In this document: positions 1 through 8,936 of the stretch, in pieces | Layout of the letters: each line of letters starts with the position of its first letter | Numbering within the stretch: the first letter of the stretch is position 1 | From: Planktothrix rubescens CCAP 1459/22 | Lineage (GTDB): Bacteria > Cyanobacteriota > Cyanobacteriia > Cyanobacteriales > Microcoleaceae | Direction of reading: 5' to 3' | Assembly: GCA_904830895.1 (NCBI GenBank) | Contig: LR882958.1 | Coordinates: 4,669,501-4,733,500 of the forward strand | DNA length: 64,000 bases | The notes under the pieces: model-generated | Told to the model about the DNA's origin: nothing | Databases searched by the model: none | Seen by the model: only the letters and a program-made list of their open reading frames with translations | Position numbers and translations under genes: made by a program

Positions 1-3000
1 GCTAAAAAACCGAAACCCTTTGACCGCAAAGTTTTTGAAGATAGTTTATTAGAAAAATTAAACTTAGTTAAACCCAAAAATGCAGATCAAGCCGATAATT
101 TTGCCAGTAGTGGCAAGACTGATGATATTAAAAATGCCTTAAATACCGAAGTTAAAGGAGCTAAAAAAGAATCAGGAGGGGGTTTGCCAGAGGAAAGTAA
201 AGCACCTCCTGAGCCCGATGCCGAACAACCTAAAAAGGTTGACGAACTGAAACCGACTCAGGAAGTTGTGGGGACTGTACCACCGGAAATTGAAACGGAA
301 AAAGCCGTTCCCAAGGAAAAAACTGAACAGGAAATTGAGGCCCCTTTAGCAGAAACAACCCAGAATTTAGAGGGTGCGTTTGGTGAGATTCAGGCGAAGT
401 CAATCGTTGGTTCTAGCAGTGATCCTGATGAAGTCCAAGCGGATCAAGTGGCGGAACAAGTGATGGCGACGCCCCTAACCCCCCCTAACTCCCCCTTAGC
501 AATGGGGGGAAGGACAGATGCCGAATCTAACTCCCCCATTACCAAGGGGGGCTGGGGGGGTCAAAAGGGGGGGGAAACGATTCAACTGCTTCCTGAAGTC
601 TTGATTCAACGCAAAGAAGAAGTTAAACCCCAGTCCGTTGCCCAACCGGATTCGGAAGTTCCCCTGAATGTAGACCGTTTAGAAACCTGGAAAGATGAGG
701 GCGGGGGGCAAGCCTTAGATGCCTTAAAAGAAGCCAAAACCCATGGCACCACAGAAGGCCCCCAAAAATTCCGTCAAGGGGAACAGGAAACCCTGACTAC
801 GGCTAAAACTGACGCCCAGGCATCGGCTAAACAATCCAACGATGATATGTATGCGACTCGTACAGAGTCGATGCAGCAGACCGGGGATTCCCAAGAGGCA
901 ACCAAGACGACTGATGAAATAAAACGGACTGAAATTAATACCAATATCCAAAATATTTTTGACAAAACTCAGGGGAATGTTAAGGGTATTTTGGGGAAAA
1001 TGGATAGTGATGTTAATACTGAGTTTAATCGCGGGATTGGTGCGGCTAAAAATGCTTTTGAAAGCCATGTTAAAAGGAGAATGGCTGAGTACAAAGAAAA
1101 ACGCTATACCTTGGTATTTCCGATTAAATTACCTAAGCCTTACTGGTTTGGGATCAAAATGGTGAAAGTTGGAGAACTTCGCATTTTTGACTTTATTACC
1201 TGGATTAAAGACAAGTTTGCTGGCTTACCCGATGAAGTTAATGTTTTTTATGAAGAGGGAAAAAAACTATATATTGAAGAAGTTAAAAAAAGTATTTCTA
1301 ATATTGGTGGAATTGTTGAAAAAGGATTAACCGCAGCCCAAACAGAAGTTAACCAAGGGCGAGAAAAAGTTAATGCTTATGTACAAACCTTACCGAAAGA
1401 CCTGCAAGAAATTGGTGCTCAATCGGCGGCGGATGTGCAAACTAAATTTGATCAATTAGAACAGAGTATTAGCGATAAACAAAATCAACTACTGGAAGAT
1501 TTAACTAAAAAATATCAATCTAGTTTAAAAGAACTTGATAAACGCATTGAACAGTTAAAAGCCGAAAATGCCAGCTTAATTAGTAAAGCCTTAAAATTTA
1601 TTGCGGATTTAGCTAAGAATATTATTAAAATTCTCCTCTGGCCGATTAAGAAAATTTTAAGTGTTTTTATTGGATCTCTGGCCGAGGATGTGATTGATGC
1701 CCTGATCGATGATCCGGTGCAATTTATGAAGAATCTCTTTAAAGGGATTGGAGATGGGATTAAGAATTTTGCCAATAATATTGCAAAACATTTACTCAAT
1801 GGGTTAATTACTTGGTTATTTGGTAATTTAGGAGACTTAAAACTTCCTGAAAAATTTGATTTAAAAGGATTTTTAGATATTATTTTACAGGTTTTAGGCT
1901 TAACAAAAGAATATGTTTTTGGCATTCTTGGAGATATTTTAGGTGCGCCAGCTGCTAAATTAATTCAGTTTATTCTCGATGTTGTCCTCAAAAAAGGTAT
2001 AGATAGCCTCAACTATCTTTGGGATTTAGTTAAATTGGTCGTAGAAGCTGGCCCCGATGTGATTATGACTTTAATTAATAAAGGGGTAGAAGCCGTAGAA
2101 ACTTTCCCTGATTCTGTACAGAACATCTTAGGAAGTGTTAGTGGTGGCCTTGGCGGTATTCTGGGATTTGCTAAGGATTTAATCGGGTCTTTAGGAGAAG
2201 ATGCCCTTGACTTCATTTCCGGCCTGCAACCGGGCGTAAAATTTATTTTTACCTTCTTTAGTACCTTAATTAAAGATGGTATATCAGGAGTTTGGGAGTT
2301 CATCAAATCCTCTTTGGATGATATGAAAAAAATCTTTCTCAAAGGTTTGATGGAAATGGCAATTGTGGAAATCGTCAAGGCGGGGATTAGTTGGCTGATT
2401 GGGATGATGAATCCAGCGTCAGGAATTGCTAAAATTGCTAAGATGATTTTTGATGTAATTTCCTTTTTTGTGGAAAAACGGGAAGATATTAAACTCTTTG
2501 TGCAAGCAATTTTAGATACTTTAAAAGCCATTTGTGACGGGGCTCCGGCGGTGATGGCGATGATGATTGAACAGGCTTTGGCTAAAATGATTCCGGTTTT
2601 ATTAGGATTCTTAGCGTCCCTAATTGGTGTTGGGGGAATTCCTAGTAAAGTTAAGAAAATTGTGACTACATTAAAAGCACCTGTGGATAAAACTATCGGG
2701 GGAATATTTGGAGGAGCAGCCGCTTTCTTTGGTGGTGGGAAAAGCAAGAAAGGAAAAACAGCCCGCAAAGGTAAAAGCACAAATTCTCAAGGTACAAAGT
2801 CTAAAGACACAAAGGCTAAAGACAAGAAAAATAAAGATAAAAAACAACCTCAGAATGATGCCCAGAAACAAATTAAAGGTGCGGGTAATCAGACTCAGAA
2901 TCTAGCAAGAAATCTTCGAGATCCTGATGCCGTGAATCAAAAATTATCAGGAATTAAGTCTAAACATAAACTCAAACAGTTGAAGTTGACTAAAAAAGGT

Positions 3001-4752
3001 AAAAATAAATATCAAATTGTCGGTCAAGCGGAAGCGACTAAAGTTCAACGACAGGTTGATTCGGTCGTAACTCAAGGAGAATTACCCCTGAATCTGATGG
3101 TGCAACGGTCGGGTGAATCTGCTTGGAAAGATAAGAAAAATCAACTCGTTGTCAAACAGAAAATTACAGGAAATAAGAAGAAAGCTAGTTTGACAATAAC
3201 GGCAAAATTAATGGATCAGAAAAAGATTTTGCCTAAAGTTGCTAATAAACTCAGATCAATTATTAAGAAAAAATCGAAAGCAAAATTAGTAAAAAGTCAA
3301 CTTCCAGCCCTGAAATCTCAATATAAACTCAAAACCTTAAGTCTAAATATCCTGAAACCCGATGGCAGTAAATATGTGATTACTGGGGTTGCTCCCGATG
3401 AGGATAAATCAACCAAAGCCCAGCGTCAAGCTATGTCAGGAACAACTGATCAAATGCTTGATGCCCATTCCGGGGTAGAAACAGCCATTCAACGTTCCCT
3501 CGGTCAAGGTCAACCCCTACCTACCCCCGTGCGGGAACCCATGGAAAATGCCTTTGGTTTTGACTTTGCTCAGGTGCGGATTCATCATGATACCGAGGGC
3601 GATCGCCTCAGTCGCTCCCTCGACGCCCGCGCCTTTACCACCGGATCTGACGTTTTCTTCCGCCAGGGTAATTATGAACCTGAAAGTCCTAGTGGTAAAA
3701 GGCTCCTCGCCCACGAACTTACCCACGTTGTCCAACAGTCCGGTGAATCCCCCCTATTGTCTCGCACGGTGCAGCGAGTAGAGACGTTGCATGCAACGTC
3801 TCTACAGATGCCTTACTTTGTTCAGAGAGAAGCAGAAAACAGTTCAGGGGATTCAGAAGCTTTAGACAAGAGTGAAAATCCCCCAAAATCCGATAAAAAC
3901 AGCCAAACGTCAGCGCTTGTCGGTGCGGGACTTCTGATTGGAGGCAGTATGTTAGTATCTGGTCTTAGTAAAGGTTTTGGAGGCGGCGGTAAACAAAAAG
4001 AACAGGCTAATATCACTCAAAGCATTCAGGGTAACAAACTGACGATGCGGGTGATGATTACAAAACAGCAAGATCAGGATGAGCAAAAAAATCAACGCAA
4101 GAAAAAAGATTCATCCGTTGCTAATAATTTGGCTTTACCCGATGATATTGTCGATGATATTGTAGCATTAATTCAACAAATTGTCAATCAATATCCTGAC
4201 CCTGATATTGTTCAGAAGAAACTGGATAAACTCTCTGTTGATTTTGATTTAGATTTGCTAAAAGTTGTGGGTTCGGCGACAATTGGTAATAGCATAACCT
4301 ACGATATTCAGGTCAAAGGCCGTCCGCAGGAACCGACGGATGAAAATAACGCAGCGATCGCTAAAAATTTAGATAATCTTACACCTAAAGAACCTGAAAC
4401 TAGACCCAGAAGCGGTAGTTTATTGGGAGGGTTGTTAAGTCAAGTATCTAAGTCTAAAAAAGACAGCAAAACCAAAGACGGCAAAACTAAAGAAGATCAA
4501 CCAGAAAAAACTCCGAAAGCTCAAGAAGAAAAGCAAAAAACTAATCCTGAAAAAACTAAAAAAGCAGCAGAAGATGACGCTAAATCTAATCAAGCTCAGG
4601 AAGAATTGGCAGACGAAAAAGAAACTGCTAAATCTCAATCTAAGCAAGGCAATAAGCCAGGGAAAAACCCGCTTGACGTTAATACTAAAGTTAAGCGAAT
4701 TGATCCTGCAACTGTTGAAATTTCTGTTCGGGCTGACCCTAAGAAAAAATAG
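1..4752 (+). CDS. DUF4157 (eCIS-core) large protein, 5' end missing
   Basis: The frame is open from base 1 (Ala-Lys-Lys-Pro...), so the gene starts left of the window; 1583 residues are visible. The only in-frame start codon near the edge is a TTG at 184 with nothing to favour it. Order: charged N-terminal part; a long helical, coiled-coil-like stretch (residues about 300-540); a glycine-rich, amphipathic hydrophobic region (about 520-900) that could insert in or line a membrane; a Lys-rich linker (about 914-965); then a DUF4157 domain (about 1160-1250) with HELTHVVQQ, His at residue 1238; then a disordered basic tail. DUF4157 is a zincin-like domain known to mark proteins of extracellular contractile injection systems. 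The role here, effector/cargo or tape-measure-like, is an inference. Two repeat elements have been inserted in frame (474-570 and 3778-3805). Next gene starts 135 bp downstream. Confidence 0.8.
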   Translation, partial: AKKPKPFDRKVFEDSLLEKLNLVKPKNADQADNFASSGKTDDIKNALNTEVKGAKKESGGGLPEESKAPPEPDAEQPKKVDELKPTQEVVGTVPPEIETEKAVPKEKTEQEIEAPLAETTQNLEGAFGEIQAKSIVGSSSDPDEVQADQVAEQVMATPLTPPNSPLAMGGRTDAESNSPITKGGWGGQKGGETIQLLPEVLIQRKEEVKPQSVAQPDSEVPLNVDRLETWKDEGGGQALDALKEAKTHGTTEGPQKFRQGEQETLTTAKTDAQASAKQSNDDMYATRTESMQQTGDSQEATKTTDEIKRTEINTNIQNIFDKTQGNVKGILGKMDSDVNTEFNRGIGAAKNAFESHVKRRMAEYKEKRYTLVFPIKLPKPYWFGIKMVKVGELRIFDFITWIKDKFAGLPDEVNVFYEEGKKLYIEEVKKSISNIGGIVEKGLTAAQTEVNQGREKVNAYVQTLPKDLQEIGAQSAADVQTKFDQLEQSISDKQNQLLEDLTKKYQSSLKELDKRIEQLKAENASLISKALKFIADLAKNIIKILLWPIKKILSVFIGSLAEDVIDALIDDPVQFMKNLFKGIGDGIKNFANNIAKHLLNGLITWLFGNLGDLKLPEKFDLKGFLDIILQVLGLTKEYVFGILGDILGAPAAKLIQFILDVVLKKGIDSLNYLWDLVKLVVEAGPDVIMTLINKGVEAVETFPDSVQNILGSVSGGLGGILGFAKDLIGSLGEDALDFISGLQPGVKFIFTFFSTLIKDGISGVWEFIKSSLDDMKKIFLKGLMEMAIVEIVKAGISWLIGMMNPASGIAKIAKMIFDVISFFVEKREDIKLFVQAILDTLKAICDGAPAVMAMMIEQALAKMIPVLLGFLASLIGVGGIPSKVKKIVTTLKAPVDKTIGGIFGGAAAFFGGGKSKKGKTARKGKSTNSQGTKSKDTKAKDKKNKDKKQPQNDAQKQIKGAGNQTQNLARNLRDPDAVNQKLSGIKSKHKLKQLKLTKKGKNKYQIVGQAEATKVQRQVDSVVTQGELPLNLMVQRSGESAWKDKKNQLVVKQKITGNKKKASLTITAKLMDQKKILPKVANKLRSIIKKKSKAKLVKSQLPALKSQYKLKTLSLNILKPDGSKYVITGVAPDEDKSTKAQRQAMSGTTDQMLDAHSGVETAIQRSLGQGQPLPTPVREPMENAFGFDFAQVRIHHDTEGDRLSRSLDARAFTTGSDVFFRQGNYEPESPSGKRLLAHELTHVVQQSGESPLLSRTVQRVETLHATSLQMPYFVQREAENSSGDSEALDKSENPPKSDKNSQTSALVGAGLLIGGSMLVSGLSKGFGGGGKQKEQANITQSIQGNKLTMRVMITKQQDQDEQKNQRKKKDSSVANNLALPDDIVDDIVALIQQIVNQYPDPDIVQKKLDKLSVDFDLDLLKVVGSATIGNSITYDIQVKGRPQEPTDENNAAIAKNLDNLTPKEPETRPRSGSLLGGLLSQVSKSKKDSKTKDGKTKEDQPEKTPKAQEEKQKTNPEKTKKAAEDDAKSNQAQEELADEKETAKSQSKQGNKPGKNPLDVNTKVKRIDPATVEISVRADPKKK
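474..570. repeat. C/G-rich inverted repeat inserted in frame in the DUF4157 gene
   Basis: Runs of C (CCCCTAACCCCCC and similar) are followed by runs of G around positions 505-510 and 545-560, giving inverted repeats that code for a low-complexity Pro/Gly segment (TPLTPPNSPLAMGG and following). Relatives of this element recur at 8880-8919, 27406-27439 and inside the two MITE copies at 46089 and 53551. Confidence 0.7.
3778..3805. repeat. Perfect 28-bp palindrome inside the coding sequence
   Basis: The half-site GTAGAGACGTTGCA is followed by its exact reverse complement. It adds residues VETLHATSLQ in frame just after the HELTH motif of the DUF4157 domain. Similar palindromes are common as dispersed repeats in cyanobacterial genomes. 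Confidence 0.85.
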
Positions 4753-4887
4753 ACTTTTCTCCCCTTTCAAAACGGGACTTATCTGGGTTAATTTAGACTA
4801 AAGTAGAATAGGATTTGTACACCGAATCATGTAATACTAACGGCAACATAAACGGTAAGTTTCTCAGGGTCAGTCTAATTCAGGGGC

Positions 4888-7185
4888 ATGGTTATGAAAG
4901 CATTTCAACGAAAACGGAATATTCAAAACACCCATCATGATATTCAGCCTGTCCAGGCACAATTTCAGTCCCGTCCCTTTGCAGAACCGCAAGCAGAAAC
5001 GAAGTCAGTTAGTGAAAATACTTCCTCTTTACAGTCGGGAAACTCTAAACCAGGGTTTAACTTTGCCGAAATTCCCCTTTATCCAACACAACCTCAAGTT
5101 ACTGCACCCGTTCAACCTAAATTTACCTTCGCTCAAGCTAAATTGGAATCAGGTATTGTCCAACGGGAAGAACAGGAAGAAGAACCTCAAGCTAAATTAG
5201 AATCAGGTATTGTTCAACGTTCAGAAGAAGAAGAAGAACCTCAAGCTAAATTAGAGTCGGGTATGGTTCAACGTTCAGAAGAAGAAGAAGAACCTCAAGC
5301 TAAATTAGAGTCGGGTATTGCTCAACGTTCAGAAGAAGAAGAAGAACCTCAAGCTAAATTAGAGTCGGGTATTGTTCAACGTTCAGAAGAAGAAGAAGAA
5401 CCTCAAGCTAAATTAGAGTCGGGTATTGTTCAACGTTCAGAAGAAGATGATGAACCTCAAGCTAAATTAGAGTCGGGTATTGTTCAACGCTCAGAAGAAG
5501 ATGACGAACCTGCCCAAATGAAAGCACAGTCCTTACCTGTTATCAGTGAAAACAAAGGGCTTCAGTCAAATCGTCAATTTCCACCCATGCAAGTTAAACT
5601 GAATCTTGCACCTAGAGATAGTGTTCAATCATTGCCTATACCCGTACAACGGAAAATGGAATGGGCATTTAATACCGATTTTTCCGGGGTGCGAGTCCAT
5701 ACAGGGCCACAAGCCAAACAAATTCAAGCAAAAGCCTTTACTCAAGGTTCAGATATTCACTTTCAACCCGATCAATATAATCCCCACAGTCAACAAGGTC
5801 AAGAATTATTAGGACATGAACTCACCCATGTTGTTCAACAACGGGCCGGGAGAGTGAATAAAAAACCTCAAAGTAAAGGCAATAGAATCAATTTTGATTA
5901 TCAATTAGAAGCTGAAGCAGATAATTTAGGAGCCAAGGCATCTCAGGGTGAACAAGTAGAAGTTTTAGGGGCAAAAAATTTACCTAAATTGTATTCATCT
6001 AAAACCATTCAACGGAAAACTCAGCAACTTACACCACTTCCTGATAATGTCGTAACGACAGGTAAGATTTTTAGTAATAAAACTGAAACAATCCAAAAAA
6101 AAATTATAACGTATAATCAAATACCCCTGAACGATAAGGATTACGATAAACACGAGAAAATATTAGATGAGATTTATCATGAAACTCATCTGTGGTTAGA
6201 AGAAAAAGGAGATAAGGATAGTAGATCTAAATCGATGAAAGAACTAAAGCAGCAAATCGAAGATGAGAAAAAGAAAGTTGAACAACAAAAATCGGGAAGA
6301 GATATGTCAATCAATGAAGCGTTCGGAGAGAATATAAACAATGCTACTTTTGCGGCAGATGCTAAAGGTTTTATTGAAGATATAAGCCAAAATATTCAGC
6401 AAGGTGAACACTTATCAGTTGGGGAAGTAATCGCAAATCGATCTCTAAATTATGCTGAGTTAATCAAAGCATCTCCTCTAAGTTCGATAGCAGGTTCAGT
6501 CGTATCTTTCTTGACATCAGCTTATAGTATTTATGACAGCTATTCTATTAGGAAAGCATTAAAAACAGCGGCGATGGCGAAAAATAAGATTGACCCAGAT
6601 TCAGTAGACTGGAGCAACCAAGAGGAAGCCGATCAATACTTCGCCACCCAGACGTTTGATTACGGTGCTATCTTAAGTGGTGATGATCAAGTGATGCAGT
6701 CGGCTGAATACGGTTATGCTAAAGTTTCAAGAAGATTTTATCGATCAATCTACCATACTGTGAATTCTTTTATTAAGATGATTAGCGATATTCTCTGTGT
6801 AACTGGAATAGGTATAATACCAGGAGCTATTATTAAGACCGCACAGGGAGTGCTAAAGTTTGCCGAAGTAGCTATGGACAAGATTAAAGGTTTTATAAAA
6901 ATTATCACAGGTCGAAGAGGTGTTGGGCGTAAAATTAATGCGGAACATATTGTGGAAGCTGCATTCAAAGGAAATCAAAGAGCTTTACAACTGTTAGTAG
7001 ATTTAGATCCTATAGGACTTCTATTTAGAATATTGGGGCCGACGGGGAAAAAAGGAATGATCAAAAAACCTAAAAATATTGAAGAGATGATGCAACTTTT
7101 AGAAAAAACCAGGAGCGATCCAAAAAATTATGGGACTGAAGGGCAGTTTGTCAGTGCAGTTGCGGAAAAATTGAAATCTTTATAA
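4888..7185 (+). CDS. Second DUF4157 (eCIS-core) protein with acidic repeats
   Basis: 765 residues; ATG at 4888, with an alternative ATG at 4894 nearer a good spacing from AGGGG. The N-terminal part is Gln/Pro-rich. Residues about 84-209 are seven copies of an 18-residue repeat built on AKLESGIVQRSEEEEEPQ. The DUF4157 domain follows (about 250-320) with GHELTHVVQQ at nt 5812-5840. The C-terminal half is unlike the first protein: a charged helix region, two hydrophobic stretches (about 530-555 and 630-670, the second IYHTVNSFIKMISDILCVTG and following) and a basic end. DUF4157 proteins accompany eCIS loci and several are thought to be cargo or maturation factors. The C-terminal half could be a membrane-active toxin, but I do not recognise its family. 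The YbjN-type gene 96 bp downstream may encode its chaperone (inference). Confidence 0.8.
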   Translation: MVMKAFQRKRNIQNTHHDIQPVQAQFQSRPFAEPQAETKSVSENTSSLQSGNSKPGFNFAEIPLYPTQPQVTAPVQPKFTFAQAKLESGIVQREEQEEEPQAKLESGIVQRSEEEEEPQAKLESGMVQRSEEEEEPQAKLESGIAQRSEEEEEPQAKLESGIVQRSEEEEEPQAKLESGIVQRSEEDDEPQAKLESGIVQRSEEDDEPAQMKAQSLPVISENKGLQSNRQFPPMQVKLNLAPRDSVQSLPIPVQRKMEWAFNTDFSGVRVHTGPQAKQIQAKAFTQGSDIHFQPDQYNPHSQQGQELLGHELTHVVQQRAGRVNKKPQSKGNRINFDYQLEAEADNLGAKASQGEQVEVLGAKNLPKLYSSKTIQRKTQQLTPLPDNVVTTGKIFSNKTETIQKKIITYNQIPLNDKDYDKHEKILDEIYHETHLWLEEKGDKDSRSKSMKELKQQIEDEKKKVEQQKSGRDMSINEAFGENINNATFAADAKGFIEDISQNIQQGEHLSVGEVIANRSLNYAELIKASPLSSIAGSVVSFLTSAYSIYDSYSIRKALKTAAMAKNKIDPDSVDWSNQEEADQYFATQTFDYGAILSGDDQVMQSAEYGYAKVSRRFYRSIYHTVNSFIKMISDILCVTGIGIIPGAIIKTAQGVLKFAEVAMDKIKGFIKIITGRRGVGRKINAEHIVEAAFKGNQRALQLLVDLDPIGLLFRILGPTGKKGMIKKPKNIEEMMQLLEKTRSDPKNYGTEGQFVSAVAEKLKSL
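5137..5514 (+). repeat. Seven 54-bp tandem repeats (18 residues each)
   Basis: Units start with AKLESG, continue with I/M-V/A-QR and end in an acidic run EEEEEPQ or EEDDEPQ. The first unit is the most divergent. Middle units differ by single substitutions, which points to recent unequal exchange or slippage. Confidence 0.9.
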
Positions 7186-7281
7186 CATCAAATCAATTGC
7201 CCCATTTATTAATCAAGAATGTAGTAATTTTAGGAATATGGCTTGATTGAATAAAAATTAACGTCAGGAGAACAGTTTAAG

Positions 7282-8433
7282 ATGTTTATAGACAACACAG
7301 AAACAGTATTACAATTCTTGCCGATTGATCGAGAGTTGATATTTCGGGAGGATTCTGATAATTCATTGGTTTTTAAAGGTATAGCGATCGCCCTTAACAA
7401 AAAACCCAACAATCACTATGATCGCTGCTGTTTAAAACTTAATATCAGTGAGGAGCAATATCAAAATATTCTCAACAATCAATTATTTAACCTAAAAAAA
7501 GATGCCTTAATTCCCATCAAAGAGGGGGAATTTAAGCCCGGTTTAAATCTGGATTTAGTCATAGAATTACGTCCTGATTTATTATCCCAATTTTCAGAAT
7601 ATCAGACCAACGATGCTATTATTGATCACCTCAACGCTGCTCCTGCTAATACCGATTCTGATCAAGAGTTAAATTATACAGAAAATTGGTATTGTTTAAT
7701 CATTGAACAACAGCAAGAAACCGATGTTATTCAATATCGAACGGTTTGGGATTATCTCAAATTAAGTGCAGCCTTTAACACCCTGAATGGGGCCTCAGAA
7801 ATCTTACAATCCCTATCTAATTTTCTCAAAGAAACCTTTAATCAAATTGAAACCAATGGAATTGAGAATGATCACTCAAATGGTCAGATTTCCCTAGATA
7901 CAAATAATTTTATTAAATTTCTCAAAACTATTGAACCCGATGAAGATAGCGAAATGAATCCCCCTCGCTCAATTTCCGAAGTTATGCGAGAATTCTTTAG
8001 TGAAGATGATTGGGAATTTGTGGAAATAGAAGAAGAATCAATTTTACAAATGGTGTTTGAAGGAGATAATGGACGTTGGACTTGTTTTGCTTTAGCCATA
8101 GAAGAAAATCGACAATTTGTTTTTTACTCCCTGTGTCCAGTTAATACACCGCCTGAAAAATTATCAGCTATGGCAGAATTCTTAACTAAAGTTAATTATG
8201 GCACAACAATTGGTAATTTTGAACTGAATTATAGCGATGGTGAAATTCGCTATAAAACCAGTATTGATGTAGAACATGAGCGTTTTACCACCGGACTTGT
8301 GAATAATTTAGTTTATATTAACGTTTTAACAATGGATAAATACCTGCCGGGAATTATGGCTATTGTCAATGATAAATTATCCCCAGATGATGCGATCGCC
8401 TTCGCTGAATCATCTGCCTCAGAACAGGAGTAA
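7282..8433 (+). CDS. YbjN-domain protein, possible effector chaperone
   Basis: 383 residues. ATG at 7282 follows AGGAGA by about 10 bases. The C-terminal half (about residues 230-370) fits the YbjN family: SEVMREFFSEDDWEFVEI, then a strand with FYSLCPV, then NYGTTIGNFELN and DGEIRYKTSIDV. YbjN folds resemble type III secretion chaperones of the CesT/Tir type. The N-terminal half (RELIFREDSDNSLVFKGIAI and following) is a separate acidic domain that I do not recognise. The position between DUF4157 genes and membrane/baseplate genes suggests a loading chaperone for CIS cargo; this is inference. A HIP1 site lies at 7384. Confidence 0.65.
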   Translation: MFIDNTETVLQFLPIDRELIFREDSDNSLVFKGIAIALNKKPNNHYDRCCLKLNISEEQYQNILNNQLFNLKKDALIPIKEGEFKPGLNLDLVIELRPDLLSQFSEYQTNDAIIDHLNAAPANTDSDQELNYTENWYCLIIEQQQETDVIQYRTVWDYLKLSAAFNTLNGASEILQSLSNFLKETFNQIETNGIENDHSNGQISLDTNNFIKFLKTIEPDEDSEMNPPRSISEVMREFFSEDDWEFVEIEEESILQMVFEGDNGRWTCFALAIEENRQFVFYSLCPVNTPPEKLSAMAEFLTKVNYGTTIGNFELNYSDGEIRYKTSIDVEHERFTTGLVNNLVYINVLTMDKYLPGIMAIVNDKLSPDDAIAFAESSASEQE

Positions 8434-8436
8434 AAT

Positions 8437-8522
8437 AGGATCACGGATTTAAGAAGATTTCACGGATTTCACGGATTTTAATCTGTGTTAATCTGCGTAA
8501 TCCTCTTAAAATCCGTGATCCT
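8437..8522. repeat. Inverted repeat in the spacer, possible terminator or processing hairpin
   Basis: GGATCACGGATTTAAGA at about 8438 pairs with TCTTAAAATCCGTGATCC ending at 8522. The interior holds tandem CACGGATTT units. The same motif recurs as a remnant at 10976-11005. There is no T-run, so a classic terminator is not assured. Confidence 0.6.
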
Positions 8523-8540
8523 CATTACCCATAATAAATC

Positions 8541-8936
8541 GTGACCTTACCTAAATTTAAGCCCAAAGTTCCCCGGCGTAGCGTCGAAGAATTCAAAAGA
8601 CAAGGAATGTGGACAATCACTGGCAGATTGAGCTATTTAACCTACGGATTACGCTACGGACTTTATTATCTAATACCTCCTTCCCTGCGCTGGTTTCTGC
8701 CCTTAATTCAAGAAGATGTTAGGGACTTATTTAGACCGGAAACCGAAGCAGAAACCGCCTCCGAAGGAATTGCCCCATCCGTTGAAATAGAGGAAGAATT
8801 TCCAGCGAGTAGTTTACAGCTTTATGAAAAATATCGCTGTCCGTTTAACAACCCTTTAAACTGTCAAGAATCTCGACAAGCCCCCCCAAACCCTCCGTGC
8901 ACGGGGGGCTTGGGGGGGCAGATAATCCCGAAATAA
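8541..8936 (+). CDS. N-terminal part of a 4-Cys-prefix pseudokinase, separated by a frameshift
   Basis: 131 residues from GTG 8541; no clear ribosome-binding site. It has a Lys/Pro-rich start, an amphipathic segment (LSYLTYGLRYGLYYLIPPS), an acidic stretch, then KYRCPFNNPLNC, the first half of a 4-Cys zinc ribbon. Reading then enters the G/C-rich palindrome (8880-8919) and stops. The second half of the zinc ribbon, SCPKCGFP, is in another frame at the start of the next ORF. Adding one G to the G7 tract at 8912-8918 would join both into one 811-residue protein, so this is best read as the 5' part of one gene. Alternatives are a sequencing error in the homopolymer, a true pseudogene, or slippage. 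Confidence 0.6.
   Translation: MTLPKFKPKVPRRSVEEFKRQGMWTITGRLSYLTYGLRYGLYYLIPPSLRWFLPLIQEDVRDLFRPETEAETASEGIAPSVEIEEEFPASSLQLYEKYRCPFNNPLNCQESRQAPPNPPCTGGLGGQIIPK
8880..8919. repeat. C7/G7 palindromic repeat at the frameshift junction
   Basis: C7-AAACCCTCCGTGCAC-G6-CTT-G7: a near-palindrome centred on GTGCAC, related to the core of the MITE copies at 46089 and 53551. It lies between the two halves of a zinc-ribbon motif. The two homopolymer tracts are natural sites for replication or transcription slippage. Confidence 0.8.

Noticed and set aside
2013-2780. 255-residue open frame on the - strand within the first DUF4157 gene
   Set aside because: Antisense shadow of a Lys/Ile-rich coding region; its composition mirrors codon bias of the + strand gene.
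184-4752. TTG at 184 as the start of the first gene
   Set aside because: The frame is open to base 1 and no ribosome-binding site is convincing, so the gene is 5' truncated by the window edge.
8897-8935. GTG at 8897 as a real start for the pseudokinase protein
   Set aside because: The start lies within the inserted palindrome and would cut a zinc ribbon in half; a frameshift in one gene explains it better.
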